NCBI GenBank assembly: GCA_015295835.1
Contig: DVEG01000027.1
Span: 124,001-188,000 of the forward strand
Length of the DNA stretch: 64,000 nt
Source of the DNA: Oscillatoriaceae cyanobacterium M7585_C2015_266
GTDB lineage: Bacteria > Cyanobacteriota > Cyanobacteriia > Cyanobacteriales > Oscillatoriaceae
Direction of reading: 5' to 3'
The translations under genes were made by a program, and so were the position numbers. The notes beneath the pieces were generated by a model. It had not been told where the DNA came from, did not search any database, and saw only the letters and a list, made by a program, of their open reading frames with translations. Shown here in pieces: positions 55,952 through 64,000 of this stretch. Numbering within the stretch: position 1 is the stretch's first letter; each line of letters opens with the position of its first letter.

Positions 55952-56356
55952 TTAAACTAAGCACCTTAACTGTTTTGATTCGTTTTCTAACATTTCGATC
56001 AGAATTTTATCCCCCTTGGCTTTGGCTACTTGCAGACGTCGTTCCAAGTTTTTCCATAGGTTATCGCGGTGGATTTGGGCTACTTCTGTCAACAGCCCCT
56101 GGCATACTTTCGGGGTGGAAGTCACCCTTTCGGCAACACGCGCGCCTATCTCAGTTGGGCGCTCACTATAGTAATGAACCCCCCGATATTGCATACTGTA
56201 AATAGGTTCAGACGCGGGTATATGTCGGGGATAGCGCAATCGCCAAGGATAACCCCGATATCTACCCCCTACCGAACTTTCTACCATGTCGAGGGTGGGA
56301 AGTTCATAGTCGTAACTGACGCCGCGATAGGTGAGTTTTATATTTTGGTTTTGCAT
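55952..56356 (-). CDS. DUF4278 domain protein
   Basis: The 134-aa product (ATG at 56356, MQNQNIKLTYRGVSYDYEL) shows two copies of the DUF4278 signature, KLTYRGVSYDYELP and MQYRGVHYYSERP, and a helical charged C-terminus (WKNLERRLQVAKAKGDKILI). The family is common and cyanobacteria-specific; no function is established. An upstream extension to 56425 is open but does not resemble the family. It converges with the GFA gene. Confidence 0.85.
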   Translation of the reverse strand: MQNQNIKLTYRGVSYDYELPTLDMVESSVGGRYRGYPWRLRYPRHIPASEPIYSMQYRGVHYYSERPTEIGARVAERVTSTPKVCQGLLTEVAQIHRDNLWKNLERRLQVAKAKGDKILIEMLENESKQLRCLV

Positions 56357-56541
56357 TGGACAATAGGAACTGGGGTAAGGTGAAATTAAAATCTTATTTC
56401 TGTATCTTATTTTACCGTTTGCCAAGAAAAAGAAAATATTAAAAAAAAATAAATTTTGAAGGCGGGGGAAGCCAGCAGTATCAGTAGTAGGCTTTTTCCC
56501 ACGTGATTGCCCCTATACCCCTATATCTGTATAGGCAATGC

Positions 56542-56949
56542 TCACCACACCGCCCCGCTCCGATGCCTGATAAGCAACAAATTCATTAATGGCACCAAAC
56601 AGCAGTGCGGTGAGGCTATTATTTGCTGCGGCGTTGCCGGGAAGTTAAGTTCTATCCAATCCCTCTGCCTTGGTTTTGTTGCTTCTAAATATTCTAATTC
56701 CCACAATACGTGAGTGCTCGTCTAAGGAGCATGCCCGCACAAATCCACTTCCACGGTTGGAGTAAACCAGCGCAGGTTGAAACCATCTGCTTGCGGGTAT
56801 AAAAATGCTGTTTCGGATAAATTTATTTCTTTAGCTACTTTCTGCATCCAGCTTTCATCTGCTGGTTCTTTTAACACGCAAACTGCCGCCGGATTGCCGC
56901 TAAAATGTTTTTCTGTAAATGCATTTACTTGTAATAGCGTTATTCCCAT
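56542..56949 (-). pseudogene. PhzF family isomerase/epimerase, broken
   Basis: The frame starts normally ([44 protein letters not shown]), then meets an in-frame TAG at 56722-56724 where the family reads CGHATLASTHVLWE. Beyond it the same frame continues with STHVLWELEYLEATKP and DWIELNFPATPQQI, again PhzF-like but with about 20 residues missing between. Similarity ends near 56617, less than half of the usual 260-300 aa. The stop appears to come from a one-base deletion and a nearby one-base insertion. It is a clear decayed gene. Confidence 0.85.
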
Positions 56950-57054
56950 TCTCGCTTCTTTATTGCATCATTAATAAAGAGCATTTCTCTTTTTACTATA
57001 AAATAATATGCGCTTTATAATAAGATTATTTTTAATTTTTATATTTTGATTTAA

Positions 57055-57084
57055 AAAACCGAGTTTTTCTAAAAACCCGGTTTT
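57055..57084 (-). terminator. mdh terminator (CCGGGTTT hairpin family)
   Basis: AAAACCGAGTTTTT and AAAAACCCGGTTTT pair over 14 bp with one mismatch around a 2-nt loop; on the minus strand a T-run follows. It lies about 10 bp after the mdh stop. Confidence 0.8.
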
Positions 57085-57093
57085 CATAACAGT

Positions 57094-58077
57094 CTATCCC
57101 GGCACTGATGCCGCTATTAATTCTTTTGCTTGGGAGATATTTTTCTGCACTGAAGCTGCTGAGCGCATAAAAGCATCGCGTTCTTCATCCGTCAATTGCA
57201 ATTCGATTACTTTTTCAACACCACGGCAACTCAACTGACAGGGAACCCCCAAGAAAATATTGTTTAATCCGTATTCTCCTTGCAGGTATGCTGCTGCAGG
57301 CACCACCCGAGGTTGATTTTGTAAAATTGCTTCTACCATCAGCGCTGCCGATGCTGCAGGAGCAAAAAAGGCGCTGCCGGTTTGCATTAACTGAACGATT
57401 TCTGCACCGCCATTGCGGGTTCTTTCTACTAAACGAGCGATCGCTTCTTGACTCATCAATTCTGCAATTGGGATTCCGCGAACCGTGCAGTAACGTGGCA
57501 AAGGCACCATCAACTGCCCGTGATCTCCTATTACCATTGTTTGGATATCCTGCACGGAAACTCCCAATTCAAGAGCGATGAAAGTTTGGAAACGAGCTGC
57601 ATCGAGAACCCCTCCCATACCGACGACGCGACGAGGGGGAAGCCCGCTAGCTTCCCAAGCTAAATATGTCATTACGTCTAAGGGATTTGTGACAACTATT
57701 AGAACTGCATTTGGCGATTGTGCGCTCGCCTTTTGCGCCGCTTCCACCACTATTCTAGCATTAATTGTCACCAAATCTTCTCGTGTCAGCCCTGGTTTGC
57801 GCGGCACTCCAGCAGTTATCACCACAATATTAGATCCTGCTGTATCTTTGTAATCAACTGTACCTATAATTAAGCGCTCTTGGTGTTCCAATCCGCGCGC
57901 TTCCATCAAGTCGAGAGCTAACCCTTGTGGCATGCCTGCGACAATATCCAACAATACCACATCGGCGATATTTTTTTCGGCAATTTTCTGTGCTAGGGTA
58001 CTGCCTACTTTACCAGCTCCAACGACTGTGACGCGGGGGGAAGTACAAGTAGGAGACAACAAAGATGAAGAATTCAT
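57094..58077 (-). CDS. mdh: malate dehydrogenase
   Basis: MDH interconverts malate and oxaloacetate with NAD(H). The 327-aa product has the NAD motif VTVVGAGKVGSTLAQKIAEK, VVLLDIVAGMPQGLALDLME, the substrate arginines in GVPRKPGLTREDLV, and catalytic VMVIGDHGQLMVPLPRYC-like (MVIGDHGQLMVPL) histidine. The lactate/malate alternative is settled by the Arg of AGVPRKPGL, typical of MDH. ATG start. A strong terminator follows. Confidence 0.95.
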   Translation of the reverse strand: MNSSSLLSPTCTSPRVTVVGAGKVGSTLAQKIAEKNIADVVLLDIVAGMPQGLALDLMEARGLEHQERLIIGTVDYKDTAGSNIVVITAGVPRKPGLTREDLVTINARIVVEAAQKASAQSPNAVLIVVTNPLDVMTYLAWEASGLPPRRVVGMGGVLDAARFQTFIALELGVSVQDIQTMVIGDHGQLMVPLPRYCTVRGIPIAELMSQEAIARLVERTRNGGAEIVQLMQTGSAFFAPAASAALMVEAILQNQPRVVPAAAYLQGEYGLNNIFLGVPCQLSCRGVEKVIELQLTDEERDAFMRSAASVQKNISQAKELIAASVPG

Positions 58078-58325
58078 TTTCGCAATTTTTTCCCGCTTCC
58101 GCTAGTTTTGAACCTGGAAGAAATGGGGTAGAGGTTATTTCGCAGTTTTTATTTTGTTTTTTTTTATCTTTCGCATTAAATTTTGTTTAACCCTGCCATC
58201 CCATTTCATTTGTATTTAAATCTACCACTTTAGTGTTTTCCTGTCTACCCCCCAAATAAAAAATCGGTCAAGTTTTGCTAACTTTTGGCATCACTTGACC
58301 GCTTGCTTTACATTTACTGCCGCTC

Positions 58326-58559
58326 TTACTTTGCTTTTTCTAGTTGCTCGATGCGCAACCAAATGTTAGGAGTCGGCACTTTACCAAACTTCACAAAAGC
58401 ATAATCGCCCCGTATGTCTACGACTTCGCCTTTGCTTTCAAAAATATAGGAGGGGAAGCGGGGATCAGAAGCCTTTGCTTCTAGGCTATTTTCCAGCTTT
58501 TCCCGGATTGCGTAAACTAAATCCCCTTTTTTGATTTCTGTTTCTTTCTTTTCTGCCAT
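58326..58559 (-). CDS. ndhO: NAD(P)H-quinone oxidoreductase subunit O
   Basis: NdhO is a small peripheral subunit specific to cyanobacterial and plastid NDH-1, reported to influence ferredoxin use and cyclic electron flow. The 77-aa product shows [40 protein letters not shown] and [14 protein letters not shown], the full family signature. ATG start. It lies upstream of mdh on the minus strand by 248 bp. A fold of SH3 type is known for the family. Confidence 0.95.
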   Translation of the reverse strand: MAEKKETEIKKGDLVYAIREKLENSLEAKASDPRFPSYIFESKGEVVDIRGDYAFVKFGKVPTPNIWLRIEQLEKAK

Positions 58560-58699
58560 AACCCGCTAAGAGTTGCGCCTAAAATTTGATTTCCTTAAAA
58601 ATTGTAAAGTATTTTGTGCCTTTCCTACGGCAATCGGGCATAGACAATGGTAATAAAATAATATATATAATTTTAGCCTCTATTGTGAATTTTTTCCCT

Positions 58700-59533
58700 C
58701 TATTGCTGACAGTAAGGGCAAAAGTGGGACCCTCGCCCTGCTAATTTTAGGCGTTCAATTGGTGCGGAACAGATACGGCAAGGTTTGCCAGTACGATTAT
58801 ACACCCACGCGGCACCGGCATAATTGCCGTTGACGCCTTCGACAGTGAGAAAATTGCGAATAGTCGAGCCGCCAAGAGCGAGCGCTTCTTGTAAAACTTG
58901 AATCAAGGCAGCATGCAGACGCTCCACTTCAGAGTAACTCAAAATATTGCACGGTTTTGTTGGGCGGATGCCAGCTTTAAAAAGGGCTTCATCAGCATAA
59001 ATATTCCCTACTCCTGCCACAATTGACTGCTCGAGCAGGGCGGTTTTGATAGGGCGCTTGCATTTATGCAATTTATTTAAAAAATAATCAACTGAAAATT
59101 CACTAGAAAATGGTTCTGCACCTAATTTTTGTATTCCAGTGATAATTTTTTCCGGGGGTATACCAGGGGGCACCCACCACATCTGACCAAATGTCCGCTG
59201 ATCAACAAAGCGCAGTTCTCTACCGCCTTCAAAAAAAAGTCGGACGCGCACGTGTTGTTGCAAAGGTTCCTGCTGATACAGCCAGAGGAGTTGTCCAGTC
59301 ATGCGTAGGTGAACGCCCAACCAGCCGTGTTGGCCCAGTGAGGCGAGTAAATATTTACCCCGACGGTGCCAGTGAGCGAGCGCTGCTCCAGAGACAGCAG
59401 ATAAAAATGCGATCGCAGGAAATGGGTAGGCGATGCTGCGCTCCAGCAACACTTCGCCTCCCAGAATTTTTTGTCCTAGGGTAACTTTTTCCAACCCCAG
59501 GCGCACTGTTTCAACTTCTGGCAGCTCAGGCAC
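58700..59533 (-). CDS. mutM: formamidopyrimidine-DNA glycosylase
   Basis: Fpg/MutM removes 8-oxoguanine and formamidopyrimidines and cleaves the DNA strand (base-excision repair). The 277-aa product starts PELPEVETVRLGLE after the initiator, with catalytic Pro2 and Glu3, a helix-two-turn-helix (SIVAGVGNIYADEALFKAGI) and a C-terminal zinc finger CRICSAPIER then CPYC (277-aa end). GTG start at 59533-59531 is fixed by the proline requirement. It stands between ndhO and psaE on the minus strand. Confidence 0.96.
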   Translation of the reverse strand: MPELPEVETVRLGLEKVTLGQKILGGEVLLERSIAYPFPAIAFLSAVSGAALAHWHRRGKYLLASLGQHGWLGVHLRMTGQLLWLYQQEPLQQHVRVRLFFEGGRELRFVDQRTFGQMWWVPPGIPPEKIITGIQKLGAEPFSSEFSVDYFLNKLHKCKRPIKTALLEQSIVAGVGNIYADEALFKAGIRPTKPCNILSYSEVERLHAALIQVLQEALALGGSTIRNFLTVEGVNGNYAGAAWVYNRTGKPCRICSAPIERLKLAGRGSHFCPYCQQ

Positions 59534-59624
59534 GATAATCTGATTCAGTTCCCAAAGCGGGACTGGTTTTTACCTTTTTGCACGCCAAGTCAGCCTATAC
59601 TCCTATTTGTTTTTTTTTATTTAT

Positions 59625-59861
59625 TTAGCTCTTTTTGCCAGCGGCAGAGCCTGCTTTTTCTTTCTTGGGAGCTTCAATTTCGACTAATTCGTTAGGAGCA
59701 AAGTTGTTTGTGTTTATCCCGGAGTAGTTAACCCTGTCAAAGCGGACGATCACAGAATACTTAATCCCGCTTTGATCGATAGAGGCAACAGTGCCTACGT
59801 CCTTGTACCAGTAGGACTCTTTCCGGAGAATGCGAACTTTGGAACCGCGTTGGAGAGCCAT
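59625..59861 (-). CDS. psaE: photosystem I reaction centre subunit IV (PsaE)
   Basis: PsaE is a stromal/cytoplasmic-side subunit of photosystem I that helps dock ferredoxin and flavodoxin. The 78-aa product (ATG at 59861, AAAGGA upstream on the minus strand) shows [40 protein letters not shown] and [17 protein letters not shown], the complete SH3-like PsaE core. The lysine-rich C-terminal tail is usual in cyanobacteria. A further upstream in-frame start (59891) is not supported by the family. Confidence 0.97.
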   Translation of the reverse strand: MALQRGSKVRILRKESYWYKDVGTVASIDQSGIKYSVIVRFDRVNYSGINTNNFAPNELVEIEAPKKEKAGSAAGKKS

Positions 59862-60022
59862 TTGTGTTTTTCCTTTGCTAACGATTGTCAATCTAAACGT
59901 TAATTGTTTTTCAGCGTACTATCGGATCTAGGCTGTTGGCGCGATTTTTTCTTTAAGTTTTGTTGCTATTTTCAGAAATAGGGCAGAGGACATGGGAACC
60001 ATTCCCCATACCCCTTTCCCAG

Positions 60023-60640
60023 TCACCCATTCCAGCGGACGCGCACGAAATGAGCTGGACGCCCCCAGAAATCGCGAGTTGGAGAAATATCTTCGATCGC
60101 CAGATTAAAGGGAATAGCTGTAGTCAAGTACCGCTGTGCGAGAAAGCCCAAATCAGGAGCAAGTTGGGCTGCAGTCGTCGCCGCCACTGCCAGACCGATG
60201 ATTTGTTCAATTGGTCCACGCGGCAGCAACATGTTAATTCCCAGAGCTAATCCTGCCGTCAGCAGCATCGCTACCGACAGATTAGTACCGCAGCGCGGAT
60301 GCACTGCCAAATCCCATTCCCCGCTTGTGAGCCGCCGCAGGGCAGTTCGCACTGCTCTCTGTAGCTGAGCGGTATTAACTTGACCGTAGAGGTAGAATCC
60401 GCAATCGGTGGACATACCGCCCAATAATTCATTATCAGGACTCCCAGTTGTGTTGGATGTTGTGGCGGCTGCTTCGCTCAGAACCCAAACTGTTGCGTGT
60501 TCCAAAGCATGGACTTGCCGCAGCATCAAGAGTTGTTTCAAGCCGGGAATAAATTCTAACTGTTGGAGAAGCTCAGCATCTTGGGTTGGTTGGGGAGCAA
60601 AGTCAAAGGGAGAGTAGCCAGCACGCGAGCAAGCAGTCAT
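60023..60640 (-). CDS. DUF6391 family membrane protein
   Basis: The 205-aa product has the motif RQVHALEHATVWVL, hydrophobic segments at about 122-162 (AMLLTAGLALGINMLLP, GLAVAATTAAQLAPDLGFLA) and a conserved C-terminus (FWGRPAHFVRVRWNG). This matches a cyanobacterial family of unknown function; the HxxEH-like HALEH recalls zinc sites but no enzymatic role is shown. ATG start. It is between psaE and the MORN gene, all on the minus strand, with no obvious operon spacing. Confidence 0.85.
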   Translation of the reverse strand: MTACSRAGYSPFDFAPQPTQDAELLQQLEFIPGLKQLLMLRQVHALEHATVWVLSEAAATTSNTTGSPDNELLGGMSTDCGFYLYGQVNTAQLQRAVRTALRRLTSGEWDLAVHPRCGTNLSVAMLLTAGLALGINMLLPRGPIEQIIGLAVAATTAAQLAPDLGFLAQRYLTTAIPFNLAIEDISPTRDFWGRPAHFVRVRWNG

Positions 60641-60733
60641 GGCAAGCCTTAAAATTAATACATGTCGGTCTGCTTCAAATTTAGCGCCCAGAATTCCAAG
60701 TCGTCTCAGGAAAATACCCCAGACTGTTTAAGA

Positions 60734-61486
60734 TTATGATTGGGTTGCAGTTTTAGGATTGAAAGGCTGACCTTCGCGAAACTCTCCTTGGTAGCGTCTG
60801 CCACCGGCTTGTATGAAAATTCCTTTGCCGTGAGGTCGCCCCTGGCGAAATTCTCCTTCATAGCGAGCGCCGTTTTTATAGAGGCATGTTCCTTTTCCGT
60901 CTAGATTGTTATTGAAGAATTGCCCTTCACAGCGGGTGCCGTTGGCGTGGATGAAGATGCCTCTGCCAAAAATTATCCCAGCGAAGAATTCTCCTTCATA
61001 GCGATCACCGTTTCTAAATATAAATCGTCCTCTGCCACTTGGCTGGTTGCTGATTTCTTTGCTTTGAGGGTTTTGAAATATCTGAAAAGAGCCTTCGTAG
61101 CGATCGCCATTTGCGAATCTTACTGTGCCCCTGACAATATTCCCGTCGCGGAAAATTCCTTCGTAGCGGGCATCATCTTTAAAAATGAACACGCCCCTGC
61201 CATTAGGGCGACCATTGCGCCACTCTCCCTCGTAGCGATCGCCATTGGCATAAACATATATTCCTCTCCCATTCGGCAGGCCATTAGCCAATCCGCCTAT
61301 ATAATTATCGCCATTTGCGTAACTGCATTTGACATTACTGCCATTGCGGACATTCCCTTGACATTTGGGGGGTATATATTCTCCTCCTGCTTGAGCCAGT
61401 GATGGCAAGGTATTGTTTACATAACTTACCACCTCCATGAAAAAAACCGCCAATAGGAGAATTTTAAATTTCTGAATATAACCCAT
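60734..61486 (-). CDS. exported MORN repeat protein
   Basis: The 250-aa product has a signal peptide (hydrophobic residues 8-22, cleavage near SLAQAGG) and eight or nine MORN repeats of about 20-23 residues, such as YANGDRYEGEWRNGRPNGRG and FIFKDDARYEGIFRDGN. MORN units form beta-sheet rods that bind lipids or proteins. Several repeats are imperfect and one (SFQIFQNPQSKEISNQPSGR) carries a short insert. The target is unknown. ATG start. It may be periplasmic or surface-bound. Confidence 0.88.
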   Translation of the reverse strand: MGYIQKFKILLLAVFFMEVVSYVNNTLPSLAQAGGEYIPPKCQGNVRNGSNVKCSYANGDNYIGGLANGLPNGRGIYVYANGDRYEGEWRNGRPNGRGVFIFKDDARYEGIFRDGNIVRGTVRFANGDRYEGSFQIFQNPQSKEISNQPSGRGRFIFRNGDRYEGEFFAGIIFGRGIFIHANGTRCEGQFFNNNLDGKGTCLYKNGARYEGEFRQGRPHGKGIFIQAGGRRYQGEFREGQPFNPKTATQS

Positions 61487-61690
61487 GAATCATTCCCTCC
61501 GCTTATTTCTTTTTATCCACTAATTTATTTTTTGCTCTCTCTTTCTGGCCATATCTACACATTTTTATATTTTATTATTAATTTATTAAATTTTTAGCCT
61601 CAAAAATAAATAAATAAACGATAAAAAAAATATTCCCAAATCAAAAAATCAAAAATGTAAACACCGTTTTTTTATCCGTGTGTACTCGGG

Positions 61691-61708
61691 AAAAAGCGAT
61701 CGCTTTTT
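61691..61708. repeat. extended HIP1 palindrome
   Basis: AAAAAGCGATCGCTTTTT is an exact 18-bp palindrome centred on HIP1; another HIP1 follows at 61716-61723. The window also has a 16-bp one at 52439-52454. Not a hairpin with a loop, so probably not a terminator by itself. Confidence 0.6.
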
Positions 61709-61780
61709 TAATAATGCGATCGCTCACTTCCTATGATAAAACAAGTAAATTTACAGAACTAACTAAAATATTAAAAAATA

Positions 61781-63001
61781 TTAAGACTTTGATGAAGTGG
61801 GTTTTTCAGGCGAAACCGGTTTTTCCCCTACCATCTTAACCACCTCTATACCATTTTCCTCTAGAATAACAACCGGCTCCGAACCCTCATTCATTTCCAC
61901 TCGCTTAACGAGCACCGTGCCATTAGCCAGCCGCTGCCCCACTTTCACATAGCGGCTTGTAGGTTCTAATGGGGCTTTAACAATGATCTGAGTTTCATTA
62001 CCCACCTGAACGAGCCCCGATACTTCTACTGCTCGTGCTACATCCGGTTGAGGTACAGGAGGAAGTGGGGGAGGTTCTGGCGCTGCCGTTGGCTTTTGTT
62101 CTTGTTGAGGAGGAGGAGGAGAAGCAGCAGGCAGTTCTGGGGGGAGAGAAGGGCCAATCGCCACTGGCAAATCAGGTAATTTCGGCACTTCTCGGCTGGG
62201 CAGAGTAGGAACTTGCACTCCTTGTCTTCTCCTTGCCACTGTGCCTTCTGGTAAATTAGGACGTCGAGCAACTGCCCCTCCTCTTTGGGGTTGAGTAGCA
62301 GTTGTAGCACCACCTCTAGGGGGGAGAGAAGGGCCAATTTGTCCCGGTAAATCTGGCAGGTTCGGCACTTTTTGGGCTGCTAGAACTTTAGGTTGAGAAG
62401 GTGATAGCGGTTGCTGGCGAGTAGGTAGGGCGCCCCTGCCTCCTGGTAAATTAGGACGTCGAGCAACTGCCCCTCCTCTTTGGGGTTGAGTAGCAGTTGT
62501 AGCACCACCTCTAGGGGGGAGAGAAGGGCCAATTTGTCCCGGTAAATCTGGCAGGTTCGGCACTTTTTGGGCTGCCAAAGAAGGGAGCAGAGAAAGACCG
62601 ATAGTTGGTAATTCTGGCAGGCTTGGAACTTGAGCACCTCCCAGTTGGGAAGGTTTTACAGGGGGTTGATTTTCTCCTGTTTCTACCTTCAAAACTGGCG
62701 GTAGCTGTAAGCTGAAAAATGGATTGGCTCGCCCAATTTTAACTTCTTTCGTCCGCTGCTCCGTTGGGGTAGAAGCAATTAATCCGGGCGGTTTAGCAGG
62801 AGTTTCCGGCACCATTGGCGATTGGAAATCTGGCCCTTTTCCACCAGGTGCTAGTGTGGGAAGCTGTTGTGGAGAAGCTTTAGGGGTTGGCGCCGGCGGG
62901 GGAGGCGTTGGCGTACTGGCTTGCTCTCCTCCCTCACCCCCGCAGCCTATAGCTGCCAATAACAGGATTCCTGCGAATCCTTTTAATAAAAAATGTCGCA
63001 T
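61781..63001 (-). CDS. proline-rich lipoprotein, internal duplication
   Basis: The 406-aa product (ATG at 63001, GGGGAAGG upstream) has a lipoprotein signal peptide with lipobox LAAIGC at the end of a hydrophobic stretch, then a disordered, Pro-rich linker (PTPPPPAPTPKASPQQLP) with repeats of the core KVPNLPDLPGQIGPSLPP, and a C-terminal domain from about 315 (VARAVEVSGLVQVGNETQII, RYVKVGQRLANGTVLVKRVE) that looks folded and recalls the C-terminal part of pilus-assembly or PilP-like proteins. The repeat contains an exact 133-bp DNA duplication. A pilus or envelope role is only a guess. An upstream GTG (63007) is also possible. Confidence 0.75.
   Translation of the reverse strand: MRHFLLKGFAGILLLAAIGCGGEGGEQASTPTPPPPAPTPKASPQQLPTLAPGGKGPDFQSPMVPETPAKPPGLIASTPTEQRTKEVKIGRANPFFSLQLPPVLKVETGENQPPVKPSQLGGAQVPSLPELPTIGLSLLPSLAAQKVPNLPDLPGQIGPSLPPRGGATTATQPQRGGAVARRPNLPGGRGALPTRQQPLSPSQPKVLAAQKVPNLPDLPGQIGPSLPPRGGATTATQPQRGGAVARRPNLPEGTVARRRQGVQVPTLPSREVPKLPDLPVAIGPSLPPELPAASPPPPQQEQKPTAAPEPPPLPPVPQPDVARAVEVSGLVQVGNETQIIVKAPLEPTSRYVKVGQRLANGTVLVKRVEMNEGSEPVVILEENGIEVVKMVGEKPVSPEKPTSSKS
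62248..62380. repeat. copy 1 of an exact 133-bp direct repeat
   Basis: This stretch is identical, base for base as far as I can read it, to 62443-62575; the offset of 195 bp is 65 codons, so the frame is kept. A third, partial and diverged copy begins near 62136. Confidence 0.85.
62443..62575. repeat. copy 2 of the 133-bp direct repeat
   Basis: Same sequence as 62248-62380, inside the same coding frame. Confidence 0.85.
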
Positions 63002-63243
63002 GCTCACCCTTCCCCAGAAACTTTATTTCTAAGATAGCTTTGATACCGCGCAATGTTATCATCAAAAAACTTTCGTCTGAAACTCCATCCTATTAGATGC
63101 CCTCTTATTTTCTAGGGCTACTGGGTGCAACTCCTATTCCAAAAGCTACATCGCAAGGATTGTTCTAAGAATCTGGAACTGATTGTATGCCAGGGGGATG
63201 TTATGATTGGGTCGAAAGAACTAAACGATATCGGTGAATGATT

Positions 63244-64000
63244 ATGGCACAAGCACCTGTATATCCGGTGGTGCTAGTCATTTTAGACGGTTGGGGCTAC
63301 CGTGAACAAAGAGAAGGCAATGCCATTGCCCTGGCCAAGACACCCGTGATGGACAGCCTTTGGGCCGCCTATCCGAAAACACTAATCCGTACTTCTGGAA
63401 AAGCTGTTGGCTTGCCAGAAGGACAAATGGGCAATTCTGAAGTAGGGCACATGAATATTGGTGCCGGTAGAGTTGTTAAACAAGAATTAATGCGCATCTC
63501 TGATGCGGTAGAAGATGGTTCCTTGTTAACCAACCCAGCATTAGTGAAAATTTGCCAAGAAGTACGCGCTTCGGGAGGCAAGCTGCATTTGGCAGGGTTG
63601 TGTTCGGAAGGTGGGGTGCATTCCCATATCAACCACCTGTTTGGATTGTTAGAATTAGCTAAAGCGCAAGAAATTTCTGAGGTTTGTATCCACGTGATTA
63701 CCGACGGGCGGGATACCTCGCCGACTGAAGGGCAGCAGGTGATTGAGCAGATAGAAGCAGCGATCACCCGCATAGGAGTAGGTCGCATCGTCACGATTTG
63801 TGGTCGCTACTACAGTATGGACCGTGATCGCCGCTGGGAACGCACTAAACGCGCCTACGATTTAATGACAACAGACGGAGCAGGAGACGGGAGAAAAGCA
63901 CGGCAAATTCTTCTAGATTCCTACCAGCAAGGAATTACAGATGAATTTATTGTCCCGACTCGCGTCGCTCCCGGAGCAGTAGAAGCAGGGGATGGAATGA
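63244..64000 (+). CDS. gpmI: 2,3-bisphosphoglycerate-independent phosphoglycerate mutase (partial)
   Basis: GpmI interconverts 3- and 2-phosphoglycerate in glycolysis and uses two Mn ions. The gene runs off the right edge; 252 codons are seen. The ATG at 63244 gives MAQAPVYPVVLVILDGWGYR, with metal-binding Asp in LDGWG, the phosphoserine motif GQMGNSEVGHMNIGAGR, HVITDGRDTSPTEG and ICGRYYSMDRDRRWERTKRA, all diagnostic. Full-length proteins are about 530 aa, so roughly half is missing here. It diverges from the proline-rich lipoprotein gene. Confidence 0.96.
   Translation, partial: MAQAPVYPVVLVILDGWGYREQREGNAIALAKTPVMDSLWAAYPKTLIRTSGKAVGLPEGQMGNSEVGHMNIGAGRVVKQELMRISDAVEDGSLLTNPALVKICQEVRASGGKLHLAGLCSEGGVHSHINHLFGLLELAKAQEISEVCIHVITDGRDTSPTEGQQVIEQIEAAITRIGVGRIVTICGRYYSMDRDRRWERTKRAYDLMTTDGAGDGRKARQILLDSYQQGITDEFIVPTRVAPGAVEAGDGM

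Noticed and set aside
59862-59891. Longer psaE with ten extra N-terminal residues
   Set aside because: All PsaE proteins start at the MALQRG-type segment, and the ribosome-binding site precedes that ATG.

Overview
This window is chromosomal DNA from a cyanobacterium. The evidence is oxygenic-photosynthesis genes (psaE, btpA, petG, a high-light-inducible protein, ndhH, ndhO, hemL), cyanobacterial families (CrtD, NdbB, CytM, DUF3181, DUF4278, DUF6391), a principal sigma factor of the SigA type, and very many copies of the palindrome GCGATCGC (HIP1) inside and between genes. The moderate base composition, long AT-rich intergenic stretches, the many short hairpin repeats and the mosaic of single genes on both strands suggest a filamentous Oscillatoriales-like species. 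That last point is inference; no ribosomal RNA or other taxonomic marker is present.

Layout. 1-9 kb: the start of rpsO, then ruvA, a sucrose-phosphate phosphatase, a TPR protein, hisIE, hemL (plus strand), a decayed Uma2-like fragment, murD and glyS. 9-22 kb: a secreted WD40 protein, an M16 peptidase, crtD with a clear promoter, an FHA-GAF-adenylate cyclase, an MIF-like protein, a flavin reductase, cobM, a Gfo/Idh oxidoreductase, an SGNH hydrolase, btpA, and a VKOR-thioredoxin fusion with a DUF3181 gene. 22-36 kb: murJ, sfsA, a serralysin-like protease with N-terminal repeats, dienelactone hydrolase, a GntR regulator, era (no ordinary start codon), a short pyroglutamyl-peptidase, hisH-rsmD (overlapping), petG, cytM, an ABC exporter, a DedA protein and ahcY. 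36-47 kb: a DUF389 fragment, a TPR-like protein, a MidA methyltransferase, ndhH, rsmH, a phosphatase/anti-sigma kinase pair, queG and a HAD phosphatase. 47.5-49.4 kb is a 1.9-kb stretch with no convincing gene. 49.4-64 kb: sigA, a HLIP, a UgpC/MalK-type ATPase, a C39-like protease, ndbB, HAD and GFA genes, a DUF4278 gene, a broken phzF, mdh, ndhO, mutM, psaE, a DUF6391 gene, a MORN protein, a proline-rich lipoprotein and the first part of gpmI.

Most genes stand alone, as is usual in cyanobacteria. The clearest functional units are hisH-rsmD (4-nt overlap), the receiver-GAF-PP2C phosphatase with its RsbW-like kinase (3-nt gap), and VKOR with DUF3181. petG and cytM, both electron-transfer genes, start from a shared divergent spacer. 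Three genes are decayed (Uma2-like, DUF389, PhzF), which points to reductive turnover rather than an acquired island. I found no prophage, integron, CRISPR array, tRNA or rRNA, and no strong candidate for a wholly new multigene system. The points most worth following are the non-AUG start of era, a leader-like set of competing hairpins at 2768-2855, the repeat-bearing protease, an exact 133-bp coding duplication, and the 1.9-kb gap upstream of sigA.
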